Assembly (NCBI GenBank): GCA_046046245.1
Contig: JBJOKE010000023.1
Location: 61,647-125,646, forward strand
Direction: 5' to 3'
From: UBA4615 sp046046245
GTDB lineage: Bacteria; Pseudomonadota; Gammaproteobacteria; Burkholderiales; Burkholderiaceae_E
Length of the DNA: 64,000 nucleotides
In this document: piece by piece, positions 8,956-16,860 of the stretch
Numbering within the stretch: the stretch's first letter is position 1
How the letters are laid out: each line of letters starts with the position of its first letter
The notes under the pieces: model-generated
What the model was told of the DNA's origin: nothing
The model's database searches: none
The model's input: the letters and a program-made list of their open reading frames with translations, nothing else
Position numbers and translations under genes: made by a program

Positions 8956-9270
8956 ATGAGCACCACGAACCGCCGGACCTTCATGCTCCGCGTCGCCGCC
9001 GGCGGCGCCGCCCTCGCCTGCGCCGGCCCGACCGCCGCAGCGCCCAGGCGCATCGAGGAGAACGAGCCCAAGGCCGTCTCGCTCGGCTATCGGCACGACA
9101 CGACGAAAGTGGACAAGGCGAAGTTCCCGAAGCACTCGCCGGCCGAGAAGTGCAGCAACTGCATGGCGTGGCTCGGCAAGCCGGCCGACGCCTGGGCGGA
9201 GTGCGACCTGATGGCCGACCGGACGGTCTCCGGCGGCGGCTGGTGCAGCTCGTACGTGAAGGCGAAGTGA
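8956..9270 (+). CDS. High-potential iron-sulfur protein (HiPIP)
   Basis: A 104-residue periplasmic electron carrier with one [4Fe-4S] cluster. The N-terminus has a twin-arginine signal (NRRTFMLRVAAGGAALACA), as expected for a cofactor folded before export. The four cluster cysteines are C66, C69, C83 and C97 in the family pattern KCSNCMAW, AECDLM and GGGWCSSY. In purple bacteria HiPIP carries electrons from the cytochrome bc1 complex to the tetraheme cytochrome of the photosynthetic reaction centre. Here the gene is tail to tail with that cytochrome (pufC), only 18 bases apart, which supports the same job. GACAGGAGT gives a good ribosome binding site. It may share a transcript with the chemoreceptor gene. 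Confidence 0.95.
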   Translation: MSTTNRRTFMLRVAAGGAALACAGPTAAAPRRIEENEPKAVSLGYRHDTTKVDKAKFPKHSPAEKCSNCMAWLGKPADAWAECDLMADRTVSGGGWCSSYVKAK

Positions 9271-9288
9271 GCCGGCGGCCCGCGGCGC

Positions 9289-10392
9289 TCAGCGTGCCGC
9301 GAGCCCGTCGGGATCGACCGCGGGCCGGCCGGTGAGCGCCGGGTACAGGCCCGCCATCCGCGCGCCGTACAGCGGCTTGTACGCGCCCTGGTGGCAGGTC
9401 GCGCAGTTGACCTTCGCCGAGTCCTTCATCGGCCCGAGACGCCCGGCGGGCACCTCCGGGAAGACCGTCCCGAGCGGCTCGAGGTAGGCCGAGTTGAGAT
9501 CGCGCACCATCCGGATGCCGTGCCACGCCGTCGCGCGCGCCGGCGTGCTCTCCTCCCAGCTCGAGAACGCGCGGCTGTTGTGGCAGTAGGTGCAGTTGAC
9601 GCCGAGCGCGCCGGACATGTGCATCATCAGGCCGTAGCTGAACTCGGCCTGCTTCGTGGAGCTGCGGTTGCCGCTCGGCAGCGCGGTGCCGCCCTGCACG
9701 CGGATCGGGGCCGAGGCGTCGCGGTCCGCGAGGTAGGGCGTGAACGGATCCGACGGCAGCGACGCGAGCGCGACCGCCCGCGCCGGCGCGTTCTGGCCCG
9801 CCCGGTCGCCGAGCCCGTTCGGCCGCTCCGGCGCCGGCACCGGCCGGAACCAGACCTGCGACGGGACCGCCTGGCCCCGGTGGCAGGTCCAGCAGGTCAC
9901 GCCGGTCTCGCCGACGTGCGCCGACCAGGCCGCGTTCACATGGCGGCTCATCTGGATCATGCGGCGCGCGACGACCTTCGTGTACTTCGAGTCGTCGGCG
10001 AAGTTGCCCTCGACGTGGCAGTACGAGCAACTCTCGCGCGGTGCGATCCACAGCGTGAACGCGTCCATCGTCCGGCCGAATTCGCCCAGGCTCAGGTCGC
10101 CGAGCACCTTCACGTTCTGGTAGACCGCGCCCGCGGTCGGCCCGCCGGCGCGGATCCGGGCCGGCGCGGTGATCTCGGGCAGCGCATGGGTGGCGGCGGT
10201 CGCCTCGAGCGTGCGCGGGTTGTAGACCTGGGTCATCGAGGTTCCGCGGAACCCGACCTGGAGGGTCTCGACCGGGGGGCGGTCGCAGCCCGCGAGCAGC
10301 GCGAGGCCCGCCCCGCACAGGGCGAGGACTGCGCGCCGCAGCCGGCGACCCGGATCGGTCCAGGCGGCGGACGGGACGAGGCGATGGCTCAT
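9289..10392 (-). CDS. pufC: Photosynthetic reaction centre tetraheme cytochrome c subunit PufC
   Basis: A 367-residue lipoprotein with a lipobox near residue 34 (LCGAGLALLAGC). Four CxxCH heme sites are present: CSYCH (about residue 121), CWTCH (165), CTYCH (265) and CATCH (328). Surrounding sequence is diagnostic: YQNVKVLGDLSLGEFGRTMDAFT, KVVARRMIQMSRHVN, GVTCWTCHRGQAVP, LMMHMSGALGVNCTYCHNSR and NCATCHQGAYKPLYGA, with the distal Met and His ligands. PufC re-reduces the photooxidised special pair from the periplasmic side. The ATG at 10392 is preferred over a GTG at 10443 because GGAG lies seven bases before it. No pufB, A, L or M flanks it, unlike the usual pufBALMC operon. HiPIP is its immediate neighbour. 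Confidence 0.95.
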   Translation of the reverse strand: MSHRLVPSAAWTDPGRRLRRAVLALCGAGLALLAGCDRPPVETLQVGFRGTSMTQVYNPRTLEATAATHALPEITAPARIRAGGPTAGAVYQNVKVLGDLSLGEFGRTMDAFTLWIAPRESCSYCHVEGNFADDSKYTKVVARRMIQMSRHVNAAWSAHVGETGVTCWTCHRGQAVPSQVWFRPVPAPERPNGLGDRAGQNAPARAVALASLPSDPFTPYLADRDASAPIRVQGGTALPSGNRSSTKQAEFSYGLMMHMSGALGVNCTYCHNSRAFSSWEESTPARATAWHGIRMVRDLNSAYLEPLGTVFPEVPAGRLGPMKDSAKVNCATCHQGAYKPLYGARMAGLYPALTGRPAVDPDGLAAR

Positions 10393-10487
10393 GTCGGCGC
10401 TCCGGGGCGGCCGGCAGCGCGGCCCGGGTCGGCCGCGGTCCACCGGTGGGGACGGGTCGCCGGAAGCAGCCTTCGTCCACCACAGTC

Positions 10488-10515
10488 AGCTTACCGCGAC
10501 ACAAACTTGTGTCAA
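10488..10515 (-). promoter_or_regulatory. Predicted pufC promoter overlapped by a palindromic operator
   Basis: Read on the minus strand, TTGACA (10515-10510) and TAAGCT (10493-10488) are 16 bases apart, a sigma-70 arrangement about 100 bases before the pufC start. The palindrome GACACAA-AC-TTGTGTC (10498-10513) covers most of the -35 box and spacer, as expected for a repressor site. It is not the TGT-N12-ACA pattern of PpsR/CrtJ. The regulator is unknown. Confidence 0.5.
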
Positions 10516-10586
10516 TCGCGAACGACGCTCCGGCTGCGGTCGTGCCGGCCGCGGCCCGCGGCCTGTGGCGCGGGCGCCGAGCCGGC

Positions 10587-10616
10587 TTGCGCGGAGATAC
10601 TGTACGGGCGTACAGT
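10587..10616 (+). promoter_or_regulatory. LexA (SOS) box within a sigma-70-like promoter
   Basis: ACTGTAC-GGGC-GTACAGT (10599-10616) is a perfect inverted repeat and matches the beta/gammaproteobacterial LexA consensus CTGT-N8-ACAG exactly (CTGT 10600-10603, ACAG 10612-10615). TTGCGC (10587-10592) and TACAGT (10611-10616) form a promoter with an 18-base spacer, and the box overlaps its -10. The small gene starting at 10663 lies immediately downstream. Confidence 0.65.
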
Positions 10617-10662
10617 CCCATGCATCGCCGCGCAGGTCGCGGCCCGCTTCACGGAGACCGAC

Positions 10663-10839
10663 ATGATCAAGCGAATCGAATGGGCCACCGCCTTCTGGAG
10701 CCGCCGCGGCCGCGCGATGGCCATCAGCACGCCAGCACCGGTGCTGTCGCGCGAGCGGGCCCGGGAACTCGACCAGCCGACCTGGATGCGCCGCAACCTC
10801 TGCATCGCCGGCCTGCCGGACACGCGCCGCCCTCACTGA
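10663..10839 (+). CDS. Small 58-residue protein, probably SOS-induced, function unknown
   Basis: I do not recognise this protein. It begins MIKRIEWATAFWSRRGRAMA and ends LCIAGLPDTRRPH. It is basic at both ends, rich in Arg and Trp, and has no membrane helix or signal peptide. The start has GGAG eight bases upstream, and the gene lies 47 bases after a perfect LexA box with a fitting promoter, which argues that it is real and DNA-damage inducible. The UPF0261 gene follows after 36 bases on the same strand and may be co-transcribed. Small SOS proteins in other bacteria often act on cell division or DNA repair, but nothing in this sequence points to either. It could also be a leader ORF. Confidence 0.55.
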   Translation: MIKRIEWATAFWSRRGRAMAISTPAPVLSRERARELDQPTWMRRNLCIAGLPDTRRPH

Positions 10840-10875
10840 GGCGCGCGCCGGGCCCGACCCCCAGCGGCGGATCCG

Positions 10876-12120
10876 ATGCCTCCCTCCCCCCGCATCCTGA
10901 TCGTCGGCACCGCCGACACCAAGGCCGACGAACTGCTGTTCCTGCGCGACGCGATCGTGCGTGCAGGAGGCCGCCCGCGGGTGATGGACGTCGGCGTGCT
11001 CGGCACGCCGCCCTTCGATCCGGACCTGCCGGCCGCCGAGGTCGCCGCGGCCGCGGGCACGACGCTCGCGGCGCTGGCCGCCCAGGGCGACGAGAACGTC
11101 GCGATGGCCGCGATGGCCGTGGGCGCCTCGTCGCTCGCGGTGCGGGAGCACGCGGCCGGCCGCCTCGACGGCGTGCTCGCGCTCGGCGGCACGATGGGCA
11201 CCGACCTCGCGCTCGAGCTGTGCGCGGCGCTGCCGCTCGGCCTGCCGAAGGTCGTCGTGTCCACGGTCTCGTTCTCGCACCTGATCCCGCCCGAGCGGAT
11301 CGCGCCCGACCTGATGATGATCGGCTGGCCGGGCGGCCTCTACGGGCTCAACGACCTGTGCCGCACCACGCTCGGCCAGGCCGCGGGCGCGGTGGTCGGC
11401 GCCTGCGGCGCGGTCCGGCCGCCGGGCGACGCGCGGCCGCGGGTCGCGATCAGCTCGCTCGGCACCTCGTGCCTGTCGTACGTGCGGACGCTGAAGCCCG
11501 CGCTCGAGTCGCGCGGCTACGAGGTGGCGGTTTTCCACTGCACCGGCATGGGCGGCCGCGCGATGGAGTCGCTCGCGGGCCGGGGCGTCTTCGCCGCGGT
11601 GCTCGACCTGTGCCTGCAGGAGCTGGTCGACGCGCTGGCCGGCTCGGTCGCGAGCGCGGGCGACGATCGGCTGACGAACGCGGGCCGCGCCGGCGTGCCG
11701 CAGATCGTCGCGCCGGGCGCGACCGACATGATCGACCTGCCGGCGTGGAAGCCGGTGCCCGCCGAGTACGCGGACCGGCCCTACCACGCGCACAACCGGC
11801 TGATCGGCGTGGTGACCTCGACGCCCGACGAGCGTCGCCGCGCGGCACGCGCGATCGGCGAGCGGCTCGCCGCCGCCTCCGGCCCGACGGCCTTCGTGAT
11901 GCCGCTGCGCGGCATCCAGCAGTGGGACCGGGAGGGCGAGCCGCTGCACGACCCCGCCGGGCTCGCCGCCTTCGTCGATGCCGCGCGCGGCGCGGTGCGC
12001 GCGCCGGTCGAATGCGTCGAGGTCGACGCGCACGTCAACGACCCGGCGTTCTGCGACGCGGTGCTCGCGATCTTCGACCGCTGGGTCGCCCAGGGGCTGA
12101 TCGCCCCCGGCGCGCGCTGA
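10876..12120 (+). CDS. UPF0261 / Tm-1-like ATP-binding domain protein
   Basis: This 414-residue protein matches the UPF0261 family, related to the ATP-binding N-terminal half of the plant Tm-1 antiviral protein. Typical stretches are ILIVGTADTKADELLFLRDAI, DGVLALGGTMGTDLALELC and LPLGLPKVVVSTVSFSH, then VAISSLGTSCLSYVRTLKPALESRGYEVAVFHCTGMGGRAMESL, and GVVTSTPDERRRAARAIGERL near the C-terminus. The bacterial role is not established. It lies 36 bases downstream of the LexA-box small gene, so it may belong to the same transcript, which would be an unusual regulatory context for this family. Its stop is one base from the end of the convergent aminotransferase gene. Confidence 0.88.
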   Translation: MPPSPRILIVGTADTKADELLFLRDAIVRAGGRPRVMDVGVLGTPPFDPDLPAAEVAAAAGTTLAALAAQGDENVAMAAMAVGASSLAVREHAAGRLDGVLALGGTMGTDLALELCAALPLGLPKVVVSTVSFSHLIPPERIAPDLMMIGWPGGLYGLNDLCRTTLGQAAGAVVGACGAVRPPGDARPRVAISSLGTSCLSYVRTLKPALESRGYEVAVFHCTGMGGRAMESLAGRGVFAAVLDLCLQELVDALAGSVASAGDDRLTNAGRAGVPQIVAPGATDMIDLPAWKPVPAEYADRPYHAHNRLIGVVTSTPDERRRAARAIGERLAAASGPTAFVMPLRGIQQWDREGEPLHDPAGLAAFVDAARGAVRAPVECVEVDAHVNDPAFCDAVLAIFDRWVAQGLIAPGAR

Positions 12121-12121
12121 C

Positions 12122-13477
12122 TCAGCCCCCGCGCGCCCGCGAGAAGCCCGCCGCCAGCGCCTCGACGATCCGCGCCGCGTCGGCCTCGTCGATCACCAGC
12201 GGCGGCGACAGGATCGCGACGTTGCCCGAGGTGCGGATCAGCGCGCCCGCGTCCCAGGCGCCGTCGGCGAGCCGCGCCATGAAGGCGGCGTCCACCGGCG
12301 CCTTCGTGTCGCGGTCGGCCACGCATTCGAGCGCGAGCATCAGCCCGATGCCGCGGACCTCGCCGATCGACGGGCAGCCGGCGGCGAACGCCTCGAGCCC
12401 GGCCTTCAGCGTCGCGCCCACGCGGGCCGCGTTCGACGCGAGCTCGAGCCGCCGCGTCTCGGCGAGCGCCGCGATCGCCGCCGCGCAGCCCACCGGATGG
12501 CCCGAGTAGGTGTAGCCCGAGTAGATGCCGCCGGCCGCGTCGGCCTGCATGAACGCCTGCTCGACGCGCTCGCCCACGCCCACCGCGCCGAACGGGAAAT
12601 ACGCCGAGGTGATCGCCTTCGCGAGGCACATCAGGTCGGGCTGCACGCCCCACAGTCGCGCGCCGAACCACGACCCGGTGCGACCGAAGCCGGTGATCAC
12701 CTCGTCGGCGATCGTCAGGATCCCGTGCTTCCGGCACAGCGCGACCACGTCGCGCACGAAGCCCTCGGGCGGCACGAAGACGCCGCCCGCGCCCAGCACC
12801 GGCTCGAAGATGAACGCGGCGATCGTGTCGGCGCCCTGGAAGCGGATCTCCTCCTCGAGCAGCCCGAGGCAGATCCGCGCGAGACGCGCCGGATCGGTCT
12901 CGCCGAACGGATTGCGGTACGGCCACGGGAACGGCACGTGGAAGCAGCCCGGCAGCAGCGGCTCGTAGGGCCGGCGGAACCGGTCGTTGCCGTTGACCGA
13001 GGCCGCGCCGAAGTGCGTGCCGTGGTAGCCCTTGCGGAACGCCAGGAACTTCGTGCGGTCCTTCTGGCCGACGATCTTCCAGTACTGGCGCGCCAGCCTG
13101 AGCGCGACCTCGACCGAATCCGAGCCGCCGGCGGTGAACGCGAAGCGGCGCATGCCCTCGGGCTCGAGCCAGCGCACCAGCTGCTCGGACAGCTCGATCA
13201 GCGGCGGGTTCGTGCCGCCGCGGAAGGCCGACGCATAGGGCAGCACGTCGAGCTGCGCGGCGATCGCCCGCTTGACCGGCGCGCTCGAGTAGCCGAGGTT
13301 GACGTTCCACAGGCCGCCCACCGCGTCGATCGCTCGGTGGCCGCGGTGGTCGGTCACGTGCACGCCCTCGGCCGACGCGATCACCCGCGGCGGCACCTGC
13401 TCCATCTCGCGCGGATGCGCCATCGGGTGCCAGACGTGGCGCGCGTTGTGCGCGTCGAGGAAGTCGGGATCGGTCAT
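12122..13477 (-). CDS. Class III (omega) aminotransferase, PLP-dependent
   Basis: This 451-residue enzyme is a fold-type I class III aminotransferase of the omega-amino acid/amine:pyruvate group. The PLP-binding lysine is K287 in DLMCLAKAITSAYFPFGAV. The cofactor aspartate lies in ILTIADEVITGFGRTGSWFG. Other motifs are FTAGGSDSVEVALRLARQYW, YHGTHFGAASVNGN, FIFEPVLGAGG and YTYSGHPVGCAAAIAAL. It transfers an amino group from an amine or omega-amino acid to a keto acid in the cytoplasm. The donor is not predictable from sequence alone. Its ATG overlaps the stop of the upstream HAD hydrolase gene by four bases, so the two are translationally coupled. Confidence 0.92.
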   Translation of the reverse strand: MTDPDFLDAHNARHVWHPMAHPREMEQVPPRVIASAEGVHVTDHRGHRAIDAVGGLWNVNLGYSSAPVKRAIAAQLDVLPYASAFRGGTNPPLIELSEQLVRWLEPEGMRRFAFTAGGSDSVEVALRLARQYWKIVGQKDRTKFLAFRKGYHGTHFGAASVNGNDRFRRPYEPLLPGCFHVPFPWPYRNPFGETDPARLARICLGLLEEEIRFQGADTIAAFIFEPVLGAGGVFVPPEGFVRDVVALCRKHGILTIADEVITGFGRTGSWFGARLWGVQPDLMCLAKAITSAYFPFGAVGVGERVEQAFMQADAAGGIYSGYTYSGHPVGCAAAIAALAETRRLELASNAARVGATLKAGLEAFAAGCPSIGEVRGIGLMLALECVADRDTKAPVDAAFMARLADGAWDAGALIRTSGNVAILSPPLVIDEADAARIVEALAAGFSRARGG

Positions 13478-14154
13478 GGCCGGGACTCGGTGGCGGTGGC
13501 GAGAGCCGGCACGTCGAGCCCGAGGCGGCGCGCGGCCTCCTCGAACGCGGCGCGCGGCCGGTTGACGTCGAGGTGGATCGCCTGCAGCCCGCAGGCGAGC
13601 GCGCCCGCGACGTTGCGGCGCTGGTCGTCGACGAAGACCACGTCCGACGGCGCCGCGTCGAGCGCGACGCAGGCCATCCGGTAGGCGCGCGGATCGGGCT
13701 TCAGGATCCGGGTCCAGGTGCCGTCGACGATCGTGTCGAAGGCGTCCAGCACGCGCAGCCGACGCGCGAGGTCCTCGCCGTAGAACAGCACCAGCTCGTT
13801 GGTCAGCAGGCCGACGCGGCGATCCGCGGCGCGGGCCGCGTCGATCAGCGCACGCGCCTCGGGCCGCACGCAACCGTCGGGGTCGGGCTCGCGCGCGGCG
13901 CGGATCATGCCGACGACGTCGAGCGGGCGGCCGACGCGCGCGCCGAGCTCGGCCGCGCGGCGCCGCCAGTAGTCGCGCTCGGAGAGCTCGCCGGCCTGCA
14001 TCGCGTTCCACAGCGGGTCGTCGCCGTGCGCGAGCGGGCCGGTCCAATCGAGGCTGCCCTCGGGCAGCGAGAAGGCCCGCTCGATCGAGCCGAGGTCCTC
14101 GAAGAGGCTCAGCCCGACGACCGAGCCGAAGTCGAGCAGCAGGTGCGCGGGCAT
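13474..14154 (-). CDS. HAD superfamily (subfamily IA) hydrolase
   Basis: A 226-residue haloacid dehalogenase-like hydrolase. The nucleophile motif is LLLDFGSVVG near the N-terminus (a DFG variant of DxDGT also seen in HAD-IA members). Motif II is VGLLTNE, motif III lies around RILKPDPRAYRMA, and motif IV is VVFVDDQRRNVAGALACGLQAI. A helical cap domain falls between residues 15 and 100. Members are mostly phosphatases acting on small metabolites. It is the first gene of a two-gene unit and its stop overlaps the aminotransferase ATG, so it may act on an intermediate of the same pathway. The substrate is unknown. Confidence 0.88.
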   Translation of the reverse strand: MPAHLLLDFGSVVGLSLFEDLGSIERAFSLPEGSLDWTGPLAHGDDPLWNAMQAGELSERDYWRRRAAELGARVGRPLDVVGMIRAAREPDPDGCVRPEARALIDAARAADRRVGLLTNELVLFYGEDLARRLRVLDAFDTIVDGTWTRILKPDPRAYRMACVALDAAPSDVVFVDDQRRNVAGALACGLQAIHLDVNRPRAAFEEAARRLGLDVPALATATESRP

Positions 14155-14217
14155 CGCGGGGTCCGGCGGGAGCCCGCGCGGGAGGCGCGGGCGACGCCGC
14201 GCATCATAGCGACGCGG

Positions 14218-14799
14218 CTACTTGCGCGTCCGCTCCATCCACCAGTTCGGCTGCGCGGCGGCGAAGGCGCCGGTCGCGGCGAGCCGGTTCGCGAGCTCGA
14301 GCGAGGGCAGCCCGGCGGCGGACTCGACGAGCCAGGTACGCTCGCCGATGCGCCGCACCGCACGCGCGTCGTGCGAGGCGATCAGCGCCGTGGCCGCGTC
14401 GTCGGCGAGCGGCGCGGCGAGCACCACCAGCACCCCGCCCGGCAGCGCGCGCAGGCGTCCGCTCTCGTCGCGGAAGACCGGCGACTGCAGCGCGGGAGAG
14501 ACGTCCTTCAGCACGCCGGTCGACGGCCGCAGCACGCTGGACTTGCCCTGCGGGCCGGGCGAGAAGTCGGCCTGCAGCTCGGACTGCAGCGTCAAGGGCC
14601 GGATCGTCGCGCCGTCGCGCCAGAAGTGCGAGGGTGTCGCCGCAAGGCTCGCCTTTCCGCCGGCCTGGGACTCGGGCAGCTTGCCCGCCGCATCCGCGGT
14701 CATCGGCAGCATCGTCAGATGCGTCAGGGCAAGCAGCGCCGAGGCGAGCCTCGGCCGCGACGCGCCTCGGCTCGGGAAGGATGTGCGGTCACTTGCCAT
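14218..14799 (-). CDS. Secreted subtilase-propeptide-like protein encoded separately from its protease
   Basis: A 193-residue exported protein with a signal peptide (RPRLASALLALTHLTMLPMTADA). The second half reads GVLVVLAAPLADDAATALIASHDARAVRRIGERTWLVES followed by AGLPSLELANRLAATGAFAAAQPNWW. This ending closely resembles the C-terminal part of the pro-domain that precedes the catalytic domain in many bacterial subtilases. The gene begins 11 bases inside the end of the upstream subtilase gene, so the two are translationally coupled. The subtilase itself has no pro-domain. The simplest reading is a folding chaperone or inhibitor supplied in trans. An ordinary periplasmic protein with chance similarity is the alternative. 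Confidence 0.6.
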   Translation of the reverse strand: MASDRTSFPSRGASRPRLASALLALTHLTMLPMTADAAGKLPESQAGGKASLAATPSHFWRDGATIRPLTLQSELQADFSPGPQGKSSVLRPSTGVLKDVSPALQSPVFRDESGRLRALPGGVLVVLAAPLADDAATALIASHDARAVRRIGERTWLVESAAGLPSLELANRLAATGAFAAAQPNWWMERTRK

Positions 14800-16609
14800 A
14801 CAGTGTGATGCTCCAGTTCCGCAGCGTGCCGAGGTCCCGGTTGTACATGTCGGTCACGCTGAGCGTCCAGGTTCCGTCTCCCGTCTCGCCCATGTGGCGC
14901 GCCGATCCGAAGCGCCACGCCGCGTAGTCTCCGCAGGGCACCGGAATCGGCCGGTTGTCCAGCCCCAGAACCAGCTGTCCCTGGTCGTCGAGCAGGGGAC
15001 ACACCCGTTCGCTCGCCAGACGGCTGATCGAATTGCCGCCGCCGACGGGCCGCATCAGGTCGATCCGGTAATCGCCCGAATACCCGGCATCGAGCGTGAC
15101 CTCGACCTCGACCCACTCGATGCTGGAGATCGCACAGCCGGACACGACGAGGGGATGCATGACGGACGTCCCCGGCGTGTTCCCCGCTCCGGCATCCGGA
15201 ATCGCGAGCGCGAGCGTGCCGGCGTCGCGCGTGCAGGTCTTCAGGGTGTCGCTGCCGCCGACCGACGTCCACGTCTTCGCCGCCGCGACCGCCGCAGCGG
15301 CATCGGCCACGCCGAAACCGTACTTGTGGTTGAACTGTACGCTCGGGCCGAGCGCGCTCGGAGCCCAGCCCGTCGGACTCGACGGCGTCGCGACGTCAGC
15401 CGTGTCGACCCGCCGCGCTGTCCTGGCGAGGATCAGCCGTACGTCGCGCCAGGTCAGCGCCGGGTTCGCCGCGAGCATCAGGGCGACGACCCCGGACACC
15501 ATCGGTGCCGCAGCCGACGTGCCGTTGAAGTCGCTGCGGTAGCGGCCGTTCAGATCGGTGGTGACGACGTTCGAGACGGCGCCGGCCGACGGCGCGCAGA
15601 CCAGCAGGTTCGCGCCCGGCTCGCTGTACGGCGCCTGACGGCCGCCGTTGTCGACCGCACAGACGGCGCTCGTGCCGAGAACGTTCACGTAACCGTCGAA
15701 GTTCGAGTTGTCGTTGAGCCCGTTGCCGTTTCCGGCCGAGAAGACGTAGATCGCGCCCTTCCCGCCGCGGCCGGAATCCACGCCCTGCCGAATCGCCGTG
15801 CGGAACGTCAGGCTGGAACCGTTGAGCTTGGCGTCGTCCCGAGAACCCCAGCTGTTGTGGTAGATCGCATTCGAGACGCTGTCGCGGACCAGCGCGTCGG
15901 CGATGTCGGCCTCGGTGCCCCCCGCCAGCGCGTCGAAGGCCACCAGCGAGGCCCGCGGCGCGACGCCGGCGACGCCGATCGCGTTGCCGTCGCGGGCCGC
16001 GAGCAGGCCGGCGACCGAGGTGCCGTGCCCCTCGCGCTCGTCGCTCACGCTGCACGGCAGCGGCCACAGGCTGCCGACGTTGCCCGGCCGGTACGAGCGG
16101 CTCGCGCCCTCGACCACGTTGGGCCACAGGTCCGGGTGGGTGATCTCGATCGCGTCGTCGATCACCACCACGCGGGTGCCGGCACCGCGGGTGGACAGCC
16201 AGGCCGGGATCACGTTCAGGTCCATCCCGGCGACCGCGTTCGGCGCGCCGGTGTTGGTGCCGGTGTTCTGCAGGTGCCACTGCTGCGCGAGCAGCGGGTC
16301 GGCGCCGGTCAGCACCGGCGACGCGGTCAGCGTGTAGGCGAAGCAGCCGGGGCCGACCGCGACCTTGTCGCCGACCGGCGCCGGCGTCGTGCCCCCGGTC
16401 GGGGTGACGGGCGTGGTCGGGATCGGGGTGCCGCCGGCACCCGTGCCGGTGCCGGTGCCCGTGTCGGTGCCGGTGCCGGTCTGGGTCGTCGTCACGACCG
16501 AACCGCTCGAGCCGCCGCCGCACCCGGCGAGGCCGGCCAGGGCCATCGCGAGCGCGACCGCGATGGCGCGGCGGGGTCCGGGAACGGGAGGGGAGGTCGG
16601 TGCGCGCAT
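14789..16609 (-). CDS. Lipoprotein S8 (subtilisin/kexin-like) serine protease with P-domain
   Basis: This 606-residue protein has a lipobox (AMALAGLAGC) and a Thr/Gly/Pro-rich linker to about residue 80. The S8 catalytic domain shows D151 in VVVIDDAIEITHPD, H195 in EGHGTSVAGLLAA, the oxyanion-region NSWGS, and S365 in FNGTSAAAPMVSG. The C-terminal about 130 residues form a proprotein-convertase P-like jelly roll (VEVEVTLDAGYSGDYRIDLM to GDGTWTLSVTDMYNRDLGTLRNWSITLYG). It is expected on the outer or inner membrane surface. The catalytic domain follows the linker directly, with no N-terminal inhibitor domain, and the coupled downstream gene may supply that function. Substrates are unknown. Confidence 0.9.
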   Translation of the reverse strand: MRAPTSPPVPGPRRAIAVALAMALAGLAGCGGGSSGSVVTTTQTGTGTDTGTGTGTGAGGTPIPTTPVTPTGGTTPAPVGDKVAVGPGCFAYTLTASPVLTGADPLLAQQWHLQNTGTNTGAPNAVAGMDLNVIPAWLSTRGAGTRVVVIDDAIEITHPDLWPNVVEGASRSYRPGNVGSLWPLPCSVSDEREGHGTSVAGLLAARDGNAIGVAGVAPRASLVAFDALAGGTEADIADALVRDSVSNAIYHNSWGSRDDAKLNGSSLTFRTAIRQGVDSGRGGKGAIYVFSAGNGNGLNDNSNFDGYVNVLGTSAVCAVDNGGRQAPYSEPGANLLVCAPSAGAVSNVVTTDLNGRYRSDFNGTSAAAPMVSGVVALMLAANPALTWRDVRLILARTARRVDTADVATPSSPTGWAPSALGPSVQFNHKYGFGVADAAAAVAAAKTWTSVGGSDTLKTCTRDAGTLALAIPDAGAGNTPGTSVMHPLVVSGCAISSIEWVEVEVTLDAGYSGDYRIDLMRPVGGGNSISRLASERVCPLLDDQGQLVLGLDNRPIPVPCGDYAAWRFGSARHMGETGDGTWTLSVTDMYNRDLGTLRNWSITLYGK

Positions 16610-16730
16610 GGGATCCCAGGGGACGGGCAGGGGCCGGACGCGGGCGGACCGGTTGCCGGCGGTCCGTACTCTAACCGGCCGACGGACGGCGGGCGGCCGG
16701 GCCGCCGTGGCGGGGCGACGAACGGACAGG

Positions 16731-16770
16731 CCGGGTCGCGCGCCGGCGCCGGCGCCTGCGCGCGACCCGG
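16731..16770. repeat. Long perfect inverted repeat upstream of nudC
   Basis: CCGGGTCGCGCG (16731-16742) and CGCGCGACCCGG (16759-16770) are perfectly complementary 12-base arms around a 16-base loop that is itself self-complementary. It lies between the divergent subtilase and nudC genes, 90 bases before nudC. There is no T-run, so it is a structured element rather than a classical terminator. Confidence 0.5.
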
Positions 16771-16860
16771 CGGGGCCGGAAACGGCATGCGCCCGGTGCC
16801 CGGACGGCGGGGACGCCGTGGGAGAATCGACGCCGTTGCGCCCACGACCCCGGCCCGCCG

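Noticed and set aside
10488..10530. PpsR/CrtJ site (TGT-N12-ACA) for pufC
   Set aside because: Checked both strands around the promoter; the TGT and ACA triplets have the wrong order and spacing.
16731..16770. Rho-independent terminator for the subtilase or nudC
   Set aside because: The stem is strong but there is no T-run, and it lies upstream of both divergent genes, so it cannot terminate either.
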